Assembly (NCBI RefSeq): GCF_002813455.1
Contig: NZ_PHHE01000001.1
Coordinates: forward strand, 1,054,001-1,118,000
Origin: Pseudomonas baetica
GTDB lineage: Bacteria; Pseudomonadota; Gammaproteobacteria; Pseudomonadales; Pseudomonadaceae
Length of the DNA: 64,000 nucleotides
Reading direction: 5' to 3'
Positions 1 to 7,906 of this stretch are shown piece after piece (position 1 is the first letter of the stretch; the number at the start of each line of letters is the position of its first letter). Made by a program: the position numbers and the translations under genes. A model generated the notes under the pieces. That model was not told where the DNA came from, searched no databases, and saw nothing but the letters and a program-made list of their open reading frames with translations.

Positions 1-171
1 GCCGGGCAAGCCGTGATACCAACCCGCCGCGTCCGGCTCGATGCGAAACAGCAGTTTGCGTTCGGCGTGCTCCAGCACGGCACAACTCGCCGGCACGCCG
101 ATAATCAAGGCGGCCATGCAGGCAAACGCCAAGCGGCGACGGCGCAGACGAGTCATGAAGGACAGGAACAT
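1..171 (-). CDS. Alpha/beta hydrolase, N-terminal part (cut by window edge)
   Basis: Only the first 57 codons are present. The frame opens at the ATG at 171 (an in-frame alternative is at 156) and is still open at base 1. The product begins with an arginine-rich stretch, then a hydrophobic segment (about residues 14-30) that ends near a cysteine and looks like a signal peptide or membrane anchor. A motif of the type HAERKLLFRIEP...GWYHGLPG follows. That start is familiar from Pseudomonas envelope-attached alpha/beta hydrolases, but the catalytic part lies outside the window, so the assignment rests on N-terminal resemblance only. No strong Shine-Dalgarno is visible before either start. Confidence 0.5.
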   Translation of the reverse strand, partial: MFLSFMTRLRRRRLAFACMAALIIGVPASCAVLEHAERKLLFRIEPDAAGWYHGLPG

Positions 172-283
172 TAAACGTTTCACCAGGGCGCAGACAAAGA
201 ACGCTTTTTACCAGATGCCTTGGTCTGCGCGCGATATTTTCGACCACCGTGCATGTGCAACGATTACAAAATGCTGCAGCGGC

Positions 284-1282
284 TCAATCGACCCGCAGCA
301 CAATCTTGCCGATATGGTCGCCGGCCTCCATGTGCGCATGGGCTTGAGCGGCGTCGGTGAGCGCATAGACCTTGTCGATCAACGGCAGGCAGCGCCCTTC
401 ATTCAGCGTTGGCCATACGTGTTCGCGCAGCGCATCGGCGATGGCGGCTTTCTCTTCAGTGGTCCGAGCTCGCAACAGCGAACCAGTGACCACCGCGCGT
501 TTGCCAAGAATCGCCAGCAAATCCACGTCGTTGGCCTTGGCGCCGCCCAGAAAACCGAGCATCACCAACCGCCCGTCCATCGCCAGGGCGCTGACGTTAC
601 CGTTGAAGTACGAGCCGCCCATGATGTCGAGAATCACATTCACACCTTGGCCAGCGGTCTTCTCGGCGATGACTTCAGCAAAATCTTGATCGCGATAGTT
701 GATCGCCTCGCCGCCCAGTTCACGAATCGCCGCACATTTTTCAGGGCTGCCGGCGGTGGCGAAGGCTTCGATACCAAACTCGCGGCAGAGCATCAGTGCG
801 GTGGTGCCGATGCCGCTGGTGCCGCCGTGAATCAATGCACGTTGCCCCCGGCTGGCGCCGCCGAGGCCAAACAGGTTGGCCCATACGGTAAAGAAGGTTT
901 CCGGGATCGCGGCGGCTTGCACCCAGTCGAGGCCATCGGGGATTGGCAACGTCTGGCCAGCCGGGACTGTGCAATATTCGGCATACCCGCCGCCATTGGT
1001 CAGCGCACACACCTTGTCCCCCACGGCAAACTGGCTGACGTCGGCGCCGAGCGCCACCACTTCACCTGCGACTTCCAGGCCGGGAATCGGGTTCATACCG
1101 GGTTTCATCGGGTATTTGCCAGCACGCTGCAAGGCGTCGGGCCGGTTGATCCCGGCGGCGCGCACACGGATCAGCACTTCGCCTGCTGCCGCCACCGGTA
1201 ACGGCACGCGCTTGGCTTGCAGAACCTCAGGGCCGCCGGGTTCGGTGATTTCGATTCGGGTCATTTCGTTGGGTAAGGACAT
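284..1282 (-). CDS. NAD(P)H-quinone oxidoreductase, zinc-independent MDR family
   Basis: A 332-residue medium-chain reductase of the quinone oxidoreductase/PIG3 group, which transfers hydride from NADPH to quinones or enones in the cytoplasm. The N-terminal GroES-like domain has the GINRPDALQRAG block and the Rossmann domain has a GGTSGIG nucleotide-binding turn. The zinc-ligand cysteines of alcohol dehydrogenases are absent, as expected. The start at 1282 is preferred over upstream ones because AGGA precedes it at good spacing; the open frame further upstream lacks family similarity. The gene lies 61 nt downstream of the MFS gene on the same strand and is probably co-transcribed with it, facing a LysR regulator. 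Confidence 0.85.
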   Translation of the reverse strand: MSLPNEMTRIEITEPGGPEVLQAKRVPLPVAAAGEVLIRVRAAGINRPDALQRAGKYPMKPGMNPIPGLEVAGEVVALGADVSQFAVGDKVCALTNGGGYAEYCTVPAGQTLPIPDGLDWVQAAAIPETFFTVWANLFGLGGASRGQRALIHGGTSGIGTTALMLCREFGIEAFATAGSPEKCAAIRELGGEAINYRDQDFAEVIAEKTAGQGVNVILDIMGGSYFNGNVSALAMDGRLVMLGFLGGAKANDVDLLAILGKRAVVTGSLLRARTTEEKAAIADALREHVWPTLNEGRCLPLIDKVYALTDAAQAHAHMEAGDHIGKIVLRVD

Positions 1283-1343
1283 GTCGATTCCTGTTGCTAG
1301 AGGTTCTGTAGATGGGAGCGCAGCCCGGAAGCAATGATTCCCT

Positions 1344-2534
1344 TCAATTTTCACAGGCGCGTGATTCAGACGAGGAGGGCAGCCATTTCAGGGCATGCTC
1401 CAACAAAATCGCCACCGTGATCGCGCCCGCAGCGACCACGAACAGCAAGGCGTGATGACCACCTGTGGCATTGAACAACGCCGAATAGGCAAATCCGGCC
1501 AGCGCCTGAAACGTGGCGAACGATACGGTGGCGCGGCTCCAGGCGATTTGCTGGCGATGATGATCCGGCACCAGTTCATACACCCGGGCCAAGGCCAATG
1601 GCACGATGCCGGGCGGGAATGAACCGATGATTACCGCCAGTGCGGCCAGCGCCATTAAAGAGTGGGATATCGCCAGCAGTCCCAGCGCAATCGCCTGTAC
1701 GACCAATACCAGGCGAATGCCTGTCCGCGCGCCAAACCGATCCGCCAGAAAGCCATAACTCACCGGCCCGACAATCGCGCCCAGGCCATACATGACCCAT
1801 ACCATTGCGCCGATGTGCGCCCCGGCACCGAGACCGCGAGCCACGTAATCCACCAGGAACACCATGGCCGGCACCAGCCCCGCGGCCATGAACGCATATT
1901 GGCCGAACAGCAAATAGACGGCGGGAGGTGTTGGCTCAACCGCCGCAACCTCGTGAGTTGCAGTCGAGTGCGGTAAATCTGCGGGCCAGCCAAACCAGCT
2001 CATGGCGGTCAGCAACAACGACAAACCACTCAGTCCCAGCCAAGTGGCTTGCAGGCCCAGGCTCAGCAGCGGCGGCACAAGGGTACCGGAACCGGCAATT
2101 CCCAGGCCGATGCCGAGAAAAATTGCACCACTGGCCAACCCTTTGCGGGACGCCGGCACATGCGGCAACACGGTCGCAGCCACCTGCACCATGATCGCTC
2201 CTCCGGTAATCCCCGACAGCAAGCGCCAGCCAAAGAACCAGCTCACCGACAACGGAAACGCACAGGCAAAAAACGCGGCGGTGACCAGCAGCATCATCAA
2301 TCGCAGGGCGGTTTTATTGCCGAGTTGTCGCGCTATCGGCCTGCCGAGCAGAGCGCCGATCAGGTAGCCGACCAGATTGGCTGCGCCGAGGTAGACCACA
2401 TCGTTGGCAGAAAACCACTGCGCCTGAATCAGCGAGGGAATCAGCGGGGTGTAGGCGAATCGCGCCAGGCCGATGCTGACCAGACTGGCGCAGAGTCCCG
2501 CGAAGATCGGTAACGCTGAGGATGATGTACGCAT
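1344..2534 (-). CDS. MFS transporter, YbfB/YjiJ family
   Basis: A 396-residue inner-membrane carrier with about 12 hydrophobic segments. The opening LVSIGLARFAYTPLIPSLI block is characteristic of the YbfB/YjiJ-like MFS group, and GRPIARQLGNK resembles the cytosolic loop between helices 2 and 3. The substrate is not known for this group. The start is an ATG at 2534. It is transcribed divergently from the LysR regulator at 2644; the 109-nt region between them carries two matching palindromes, which suggests that regulator controls this gene and the downstream oxidoreductase. Confidence 0.85.
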   Translation of the reverse strand: MRTSSSALPIFAGLCASLVSIGLARFAYTPLIPSLIQAQWFSANDVVYLGAANLVGYLIGALLGRPIARQLGNKTALRLMMLLVTAAFFACAFPLSVSWFFGWRLLSGITGGAIMVQVAATVLPHVPASRKGLASGAIFLGIGLGIAGSGTLVPPLLSLGLQATWLGLSGLSLLLTAMSWFGWPADLPHSTATHEVAAVEPTPPAVYLLFGQYAFMAAGLVPAMVFLVDYVARGLGAGAHIGAMVWVMYGLGAIVGPVSYGFLADRFGARTGIRLVLVVQAIALGLLAISHSLMALAALAVIIGSFPPGIVPLALARVYELVPDHHRQQIAWSRATVSFATFQALAGFAYSALFNATGGHHALLFVVAAGAITVAILLEHALKWLPSSSESRACEN

Positions 2535-2582
2535 GGGAGCGATCCTGAGAGGTTTATGGCGCTCAGCATATCGGCTATTGTT

Positions 2583-2630
2583 GCTGCACTAATGCAGCGA
2601 TTTGGCATCATGGCGATGCATATTTGCATC
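2583..2630. promoter_or_regulatory. Twin palindromes in a LysR-MFS divergent promoter
   Basis: Two 16-bp palindromes with the same 6-4-6 layout, GCTGCA-CTAA-TGCAGC (2583-2598) and GATGCA-TATT-TGCATC (2615-2630), have centres exactly 32 bp apart, about three helical turns. Both contain TGCA-N4-TGCA. They lie between the divergent MFS gene and LysR gene. Paired dyads on one helix face are what a tetrameric LysR-type protein would bind; that use is inferred. Confidence 0.5.
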
Positions 2631-2643
2631 AGCAGGAGAAAGC

Positions 2644-3519
2644 ATGAATTGGGACGATGCGCGGGTATTTCTCGCGGTATGCAGGGAGTCGACGTTACGC
2701 GGCGCCGCGCGGGTGCTGGGCGTGGATCAGGCCACTGTCGGGCGGCGGATCACGGCGCTGGAGAAGTCCCTGAGCGCGACGTTGTTTTTGCGCACTGGCG
2801 ACGGTTACGCGTTGACGCCAGTTGGCGAAGCGGCACTCAGAAGCGTCGAAAAAATGGAGCACTCGGCGCTTGAACTGGAGCGGCAGATCCAGGGGCTGGA
2901 CGATCGTCTGACCGGTAACGTGCGCGTCAGCACCACCGATTCGCTGGCCATCGACTTCCTGATCCCGGCCGTTGCACGCCTGCACGAGTTGCACCCTGAC
3001 GTGCGCGTGCAACTGGATGCCTCCACGCAGATCCTCAGCCTGGCCAAGCGCGAGGCGGACATCGCCGTGCGCAACACCCGGCCTGACAATCCCGATCTGA
3101 TCGCGCGGCGAATAGCCCGCTGGCCGGTGGGATTGTTCGCTTCACAGGCATATATCGACGCCAAGGGCATTCCTCAGCAGGGTGCAGCGTTCGAGGGGCA
3201 TGACCTGGTGGTTTATCACCCGTATTTAAAGGGTCACAAGGACATGATGCTGGTTAGCGAGCCGGTGCATCGCGGGCGCATTGTTGCCAGCCTCAGTTCC
3301 AGCCTGTTGGTGCGTCGCTCGATTGCGGCGGGCCTGGGCGTAGGAGAAATCCCGGTGTACATGGGCGAGCGCGATGGCCTGGTCAGGCTTTGGCCGGAGC
3401 GGAATCGTCCGCAACCGTATGAGGTATGGCTGGTGACCCACGCGGACTTGCGCCATACCGCGCGGGTTCGTGCAGTGATTGAGCAGATAGTCGAGGCGTT
3501 TGCGCTGGAGAATGAGTGA
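2644..3519 (+). CDS. LysR-family transcriptional regulator
   Basis: A 291-residue regulator. An N-terminal winged helix-turn-helix occupies roughly residues 1-60 (MNWDDARVFLAV, then AARVLGVDQATVGRRITALE), followed by a linker helix and a periplasmic-binding-protein-like effector domain. The ATG at 2644 has AGGAG upstream at normal spacing. It is divergent from the MFS/quinone oxidoreductase pair and is the natural candidate to control it through the twin palindromes at 2583-2630, which lie next to its own start. The effector is unknown. Confidence 0.85.
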   Translation: MNWDDARVFLAVCRESTLRGAARVLGVDQATVGRRITALEKSLSATLFLRTGDGYALTPVGEAALRSVEKMEHSALELERQIQGLDDRLTGNVRVSTTDSLAIDFLIPAVARLHELHPDVRVQLDASTQILSLAKREADIAVRNTRPDNPDLIARRIARWPVGLFASQAYIDAKGIPQQGAAFEGHDLVVYHPYLKGHKDMMLVSEPVHRGRIVASLSSSLLVRRSIAAGLGVGEIPVYMGERDGLVRLWPERNRPQPYEVWLVTHADLRHTARVRAVIEQIVEAFALENE

Positions 3520-3700
3520 GTGCTTAAAGCGCTTTGGAGAAGCTACATCTTCTGACGAAACAGCCTACACCCATAGCAGAATCTGCCGGCTTGCGGGCTT
3601 GGGACGCCAGCCCTATCGTTGATGCAGCTCACAGCGCCAGAAGTCGGGTTGTGAATGATGCACCAGGGAAGGCATCGGTAACCCAAGGAAGGGGATCGGC

Positions 3701-4177
3701 TTGAAAGCCAGGGAATTCGAGCAATATCAAAGCACCGACACATTGAGCAGAGGGCAGAGCACTCAAGCCATGAACGCTATCAGCCGTGACGAATTCAACG
3801 CCAGGATCGAGACCATTGAGGCAAGGATGGATGCTCGGGTCGAATATGTGTCGGCGAAAATCGAGAGATTTCTGGATGTTCAGACCGAACGAGACAAGGC
3901 CCTGCTAGACCGCTATAACTCCATTTCCGCAAATGTGCAGCAAATCGCTCTGGAGTCAAAAGAGGCGGTCAGACAGGCCTCGACCATCAAGGCGAATTAT
4001 TGGGCCTCAACCGCTGTGTATTTCCTTGGAATCGTCGGCATCGTCGTGGCGACTTACTACGCCAATCAAGCCAATGTCTACGTAGCGATTCAAACGACTT
4101 TGTCGGCGGTTCAAGCAGGCAAGGACACCCATCCGCCTATACCCGCCGTGTCGCCATTACCGAGCACGCCACATTAA
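3701..4177 (+). CDS. Hypothetical coiled-coil protein with one membrane segment
   Basis: A 158-residue protein of unknown function. The N-terminal two thirds are highly charged and heptad-like (glutamate/arginine-rich, about residues 30-95), predicting a coiled coil. One hydrophobic segment follows at about 106-122 (VYFLGIVGIVVATYYA), then a short proline-rich tail. This suggests a bitopic inner-membrane protein with a cytoplasmic coiled coil. Start choice is uncertain: a TTG at 3701 has a good GGAAGGGG upstream, whereas the ATG at 3770 has a poorer site. The gene stands alone and ends in a strong terminator that overlaps its stop codon. Confidence 0.6.
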   Translation: MKAREFEQYQSTDTLSRGQSTQAMNAISRDEFNARIETIEARMDARVEYVSAKIERFLDVQTERDKALLDRYNSISANVQQIALESKEAVRQASTIKANYWASTAVYFLGIVGIVVATYYANQANVYVAIQTTLSAVQAGKDTHPPIPAVSPLPSTPH

Positions 4178-4207
4178 AAAAACGGCCTTCAAATGAAGGC
4201 CGTTTTT
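4176..4207 (+). terminator. Rho-independent terminator
   Basis: A perfect stem, AACGGCCTTC-AAAT-GAAGGCCGTT, is followed by a T-run on the plus strand and preceded by an A-run. It can therefore end both the plus-strand coiled-coil gene and the convergent pirin gene. Confidence 0.9.
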
Positions 4208-4228
4208 GTGGGCAATGAAAACATTGCT

Positions 4229-4951
4229 TCATGGCATCTGCGGCAATTCCTGCGGCCGCAAGTCAAACACCAAGACCTCGGCATCCACGCCGTTATTCAG
4301 GGTCAGCAGTTGTTCCTCGCGAACCCGCACGCCGTCACCTTCCTGCAACGGCTGGCCGTTCAGCTCGACGCTGCCGCGAGCCACATGGATGTAGGCGTAG
4401 CGATTGGCCTGCAGTTCCAGGGTGGCGCTTTCCTTGCCGTCGAACAGCCCGGCGTAGACTCGTGCATCCTGACGCACAGTCAGCGAACCATCGCTGCCGT
4501 CCGGCGAGATGATCAATTGCAGGCGACCGCGTTTTTTCTGCGCGCTGAAATGCTCCTGCTGGTAGCGCGGTTTGGCGCCGCCAACGTCTGGCACAATCCA
4601 GATTTGCAGGAAGTGCACAGGCTTGGTGGCCGAATGGTTGAACTCGCTGTGCGCCACACCGCTGCCGGCGCTCATCAGTTGTACGTCGCCGGGGCGGATC
4701 ACCGAGCCGGTGCCGAGGGTGTCTTTATGTTCCAGCGCACCTTCCAGCACGTAGGAAAAGATCTCCATGTCGCGATGCGGGTGCTGGTCGAAGCCTTTAC
4801 CGGCGGCAACGCGGTCATCGTTGATCACCAGCAGGTCGGAAAAACCCTGTTCTCGCGGGTTGCGGTAGCTGGCAAAGGAAAAGGTGTGGAACGACTTCAA
4901 CCAGCCATGATTGGCGAGGCCACGATCGGAGGCTTTGCGAAGGGTCAGCAT
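4229..4951 (-). CDS. Pirin family protein (YhhW-like)
   Basis: A 240-residue bicupin. The metal-site motif HPHRDMEIFSYVLEG sits in the N-terminal cupin (about residues 56-70), with GSGVAHSEFNH further on. Pirins of this size include the quercetinase YhhW; others act as redox-sensitive cofactors, so the substrate is not fixed by sequence. The start at 4951 follows AAGGAG at about 8 nt; the open frame upstream of it has no family similarity. The gene converges on the coiled-coil gene and is divergent from the DJ-1 remnant at 5173. Confidence 0.85.
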   Translation of the reverse strand: MLTLRKASDRGLANHGWLKSFHTFSFASYRNPREQGFSDLLVINDDRVAAGKGFDQHPHRDMEIFSYVLEGALEHKDTLGTGSVIRPGDVQLMSAGSGVAHSEFNHSATKPVHFLQIWIVPDVGGAKPRYQQEHFSAQKKRGRLQLIISPDGSDGSLTVRQDARVYAGLFDGKESATLELQANRYAYIHVARGSVELNGQPLQEGDGVRVREEQLLTLNNGVDAEVLVFDLRPQELPQMP

Positions 4952-5172
4952 GATGAAATCTCCTTGCGGGACGTGAATTCGTCCGAGTGAGGAGAAGGTT
5001 ACTGTTAACCATTCGATGCAATAAGTAGGTGATAGTTGAAATACTGTCTCCATCAGGTTGACAGTTTTGCGTGGCAGTTCACGCAATCTTTTCCGGCGGT
5101 GAGCGCGTACTTGGCCATAATGCTCAGCCAGTGCTTTACGTTTATTCTTTTTTTGATCAGTGATGTTGACCC

Positions 5173-5424
5173 ATGAAAACCGTGGCAATGGTGTTGTTTC
5201 CCGATTTTCTGCTGCTCGATATGGCCGGGCCGATGGAAGTGTTCTCGGTCGCCAATCGTTGTTTGAAACCAGAACTCCATTATCAGTTGATCACTCTGGG
5301 GACTGAGCGCGGCCCGTTACGCGCCTCCAATGGCGTGCTGGTGCACGCCGATCAGCTTATCGATGACAACGCGCAGCGTTATGACCTGTTGCTGGTGCCG
5401 GGTGGCCCCGGTGCGTACAACGAA
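5173..5424 (+). pseudogene. DJ-1/PfpI domain remnant of a GlxA-type regulator
   Basis: The first 84 codons match the start of the DJ-1/PfpI amidotransferase-like domain of GlxA-family regulators: VLFPDFLLLDMAGPMEVF near the start, LLLVPGGPGAYNE at about 72-84. The similarity then stops abruptly and the frame runs only 12 unrelated codons to a stop at 5463. The nucleophile-elbow cysteine and the C-terminal AraC-type domain are missing. The loss point coincides with the 3' end of an oppositely oriented AraC remnant, so a deletion or inversion joint lies near 5425. Confidence 0.7.
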
Positions 5425-5691
5425 AGACAGGCGCATACCCAGAGGCAATGCCGACGTTTGTGACCTTTTGAGTTTCATCTCCGGCACCTTACGACAGCGC
5501 CAGGCGAACGGGCTGATCCCTTCGCTGCGGGTGAAGATATGACAGAAGTGCGCCTGATCACAGAAACCGCATTCCAGGCTGATCTGCGTCAGGCTCAAGT
5601 GCGTGAGCTGGATCAACTGCTTGGCGCGGCCAAAGTACCGTTGATCGCGTAAAGTACGGTGCTCGCGCACCTGACTGAACAAGACTTCCAA
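5425..5691 (-). pseudogene. AraC-family C-terminal HTH remnant
   Basis: Reading the minus strand from about 5691, the protein holds the second half of an AraC/XylS DNA-binding domain: LSLTQISLECGFCDQAHFCHIF, then ISPFAW. No effector domain and no proper start precede it; the only start in frame is a TTG inside the remnant. Upstream it runs into the leader of the LysR gene at 5709 and downstream into the DJ-1 remnant, so both ends are truncated. The HTH wording differs from GlxA-type tails, so it probably comes from a separate gene rather than from the flipped C-terminus of the DJ-1 neighbour. Confidence 0.6.
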
Positions 5692-5708
5692 GCAAGGAAC
5701 TCGTGCCC

Positions 5709-6632
5709 ATGAACCGTAACGATCTGCGTCGCGTCGACATGAACCTGCTGGTGATTTTCGAAGCGCTGATGTTCGAAAAGAACCTGACCCGCGTCGCTGA
5801 AAAACTGTTCATGGGCCAGCCGGCCGTGAGCGCGGCGCTCGGCCGATTGCGCGATCTGTTCGATGATCCGTTGCTGTTGCGCAACGGTCGCGGCATGGAA
5901 CCGACCGCCCGCGCCCTTGCCATCCTCAAAGAGCTGCAACCGGCAATGGACGTCATCTCTGGCGCGGTCAGCCGGGCCAAGGAATTCGAACCGGCGAGCA
6001 GCTGCGAGGTGTTTCGCATTGGCCTGTCTGACGATGCCGAGTTCGGTCTGTTTCCGCCGCTGCTGCGAAAGCTTCAGGAAGAGGCGCCGGGGATTGTGGT
6101 GGTGGTGCGCCGTGCCAACTATTTACTGATGCCGGCGTTGCTGGCCTCCGGAGAAATCTCGGTCGGCGTCAGTTACACCACGGACTTGCCGGCCAATGCC
6201 AAACGCAAAAAGCTGCGCGACATTCCCTGCAAGGTGCTGCGCGGCGACGACCGTCCGGGGCCGCTGACGCTGGACGAATACTGCGAGCGTCCGCATGCAA
6301 TGGTGTCGTTTTCCGGGGATCTGAGCGGCAACATCGATCTTGATCTGGCCAAACTCGGCCGCTGCCGTCGTGTGGTGCTCGGCGTGCCGCAGTTCAGCGG
6401 CTTGCGCGCTTTGCTCGCCGGCACGGAAATGATTGCCACCGTGCCGGACTATGCCGCGTGTGCGCTGGTTGAAGGCTGTGCCCTGCGCGCCGAAGACCCA
6501 CCGTTCCCGATCGAAGCGGCGCAACTGTCGATGGCCTGGAGCGGGGTGCACGACAACGATCCGGCAGAAAAATGGCTGCGCTCGCGGATCAGTCAGTTCA
6601 TGTCGGCATCGCTGGATATCCCGCCAACCTGA
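5709..6632 (+). CDS. LysR-family transcriptional regulator (NodD-like N-terminus)
   Basis: A 307-residue regulator with the winged HTH at about residues 8-66 (VDMNLLVIFEALM, VAEKLFMGQPAVSAALGRLR), the pattern of the NodD/LeuO/NahR-like subset, followed by a co-inducer domain. Start: the ATG at 5709 (MNRNDLR) gives the usual N-terminus; a GTG at 5703 is closer to AAGGA and cannot be excluded. It lies upstream of, and in the same direction as, the doxX-monooxygenase-amidohydrolase-YcaC operon. A dyad sits just before that operon, so this is the likely regulator. A REP pair separates the two. Confidence 0.85.
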   Translation: MNRNDLRRVDMNLLVIFEALMFEKNLTRVAEKLFMGQPAVSAALGRLRDLFDDPLLLRNGRGMEPTARALAILKELQPAMDVISGAVSRAKEFEPASSCEVFRIGLSDDAEFGLFPPLLRKLQEEAPGIVVVVRRANYLLMPALLASGEISVGVSYTTDLPANAKRKKLRDIPCKVLRGDDRPGPLTLDEYCERPHAMVSFSGDLSGNIDLDLAKLGRCRRVVLGVPQFSGLRALLAGTEMIATVPDYAACALVEGCALRAEDPPFPIEAAQLSMAWSGVHDNDPAEKWLRSRISQFMSASLDIPPT

Positions 6633-6650
6633 AGAAAAACGTAAATCCAC

Positions 6651-6740
6651 TGTGGGAGCGAGCCTGCTCGCGATGGCGCCCGGTCAGTCGACATCGAGGT
6701 TGAATGACACACCGCTATCGCGAGCAGGCTCGCTCCCACA
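6651..6740. repeat. REP pair (REPIN), GTGGGAGCGAGCCTGCTCGC type
   Basis: Two inverted copies of the Pseudomonas REP core sit at the outer ends of a 90-bp unit. The left copy reads outward-in as TGTGGGAGCGAGCCTGCTCG, and the right copy is its reverse complement. The spacer is unrelated to neighbouring genes. The unit sits between the LysR gene and the doxX operon. Confidence 0.9.
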
Positions 6741-6798
6741 TTGGTTTTAGGTGACTGAAAGAAAGAGAGCACACCCATCCAATTTCTCCCCGCCCCGC

Positions 6799-6819
6799 AT
6801 TGGCATTATTCAGGCCAAT
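6799..6819. promoter_or_regulatory. Candidate LysR operator upstream of doxX operon
   Basis: A 6-9-6 dyad, ATTGGC...GCCAAT, ends 20 bp before the doxX start codon. Its size and position suit a LysR-type site or a repressor site; the LysR gene at 5709 is the obvious partner. Inferred from symmetry only. Confidence 0.4.
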
Positions 6820-6839
6820 GACATTTCAAGGGTCGGGTC

Positions 6840-7256
6840 ATGAATGCTTTGCATCGGGATGAACGGGCGCACGACGCCGGTTTACTGTTTCTTCGGGTCA
6901 GCGGCGGGCTGTTCCTGCTGTGGATACACGGCTTGCCCAAGCTGCTGGACTTTACCGCCCAACTGCAACTGATCGAAGACCCGTTCCACCTCGGTGCCCA
7001 CCTGACCTTATGTCTGGCGATCTTCGCCTAAGTCCTCTGTCCGCTGCTGATCGTCGCCGGGGTGCTGGCGCGATTGGCCTGCTTGCCTATTCTCTTTGTG
7101 CTGCTGGTGGCGCTGTTGGTCGTGCATCCGCAATGGAGTGTGGCTGAAGGGCAGTTTGGCTGGTTGCTGTTGATCCTGTTTGCCACTGTGTTTATCGCCG
7201 GGCCAGGACGGCTGGCGCTCAATGTTCGTTTGCCCGGAGTACTGCGTTATGCCTGA
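6840..7256 (+). pseudogene. DoxX family membrane protein, interrupted by an in-frame TAA
   Basis: One frame from 6840 to 7256 would give a 138-residue, four-helix DoxX-type membrane protein: the N-terminal LRVSGGLFLLWIHGLPKL block, then a C-terminal ...LFATVFIAGPGRLAL. A single TAA at 7029-7031 splits it at codon 64, inside the conserved stretch where a sense codon such as GAA would be expected. Reading resumes in the same frame without any indel, so it is a point nonsense mutation or a sequencing error. The stop codon overlaps the start of the monooxygenase gene by 8 nt, showing it was the first gene of that operon. Confidence 0.8.
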
Positions 7257-7875
7257 AGTCCTTAGTCAACAAGCACCGGGGGCCGATGAGACCGTCACGC
7301 TGATCGTCAAGCACCGGGTCAAGGCCGGTTTTGAAACAGCCTATGAAGCCTGGCTACGCAATATCGTGCGGGTGGCGGGGGAACGCGAAGGGCATTTGGG
7401 TGTGGACGTGGTGCGCGGTAAGCGTGCTGGCCTCGACACTTACACCTGCGTGCTGCGCTTCCGCTCGACCGAGGCGATGCAACAGTGGCTGGAGTCGCCA
7501 GAGCGTCAGGCACTGGTCGAAGAAGCCGCGCCGATGCTCGCCGATGGCGACCAGACCGAGGTCGCCCCGGTCAACGAATTCTGGTTTGCACCGCTGGCCG
7601 ACGCCGCCTCACCGCCTCCGCGCTGGAAGCAGGCGGCGATCACCTTGCTGGTGATCTTTCCGCACACCCTGTTGGTGCCGCTGATCTGGGGGCCGCTGCT
7701 CAAGCTGCATCCGCTGCTTTCCAACTACGTGGTTGCCACGTTCCTGATCACCCTGACCATCGTGCTGTCGGTGGTGTACGTATTCATGCCCCGCGTGACC
7801 CGTCTGTTCGCGCCGTGGCTGGAAGCCAGTCAGGCGCATACCCACGTCGAACCCACAGAACACCCGTCACGCTGA
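7249..7875 (+). CDS. Antibiotic biosynthesis monooxygenase-domain membrane protein
   Basis: A 208-residue protein. A ferredoxin-like ABM domain (about residues 15-110: VTLIVKHRVKAGFETAYEAWL, then REGHLGVDVVRG) is followed by two hydrophobic segments near the C-terminus (about 125-145 and 157-177). Soluble ABM enzymes oxidise polycyclic quinol-type substrates without cofactor; here the domain appears tethered to the inner membrane. The ATG at 7249 overlaps the doxX stop, so translation is probably coupled. The gene lies 31 nt upstream of the amidohydrolase and belongs to the same operon. Confidence 0.8.
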   Translation: MPEVLSQQAPGADETVTLIVKHRVKAGFETAYEAWLRNIVRVAGEREGHLGVDVVRGKRAGLDTYTCVLRFRSTEAMQQWLESPERQALVEEAAPMLADGDQTEVAPVNEFWFAPLADAASPPPRWKQAAITLLVIFPHTLLVPLIWGPLLKLHPLLSNYVVATFLITLTIVLSVVYVFMPRVTRLFAPWLEASQAHTHVEPTEHPSR

Positions 7876-7906
7876 ACCCCATTCATTTTTTGTCGAAGGA
7901 ACTGCG

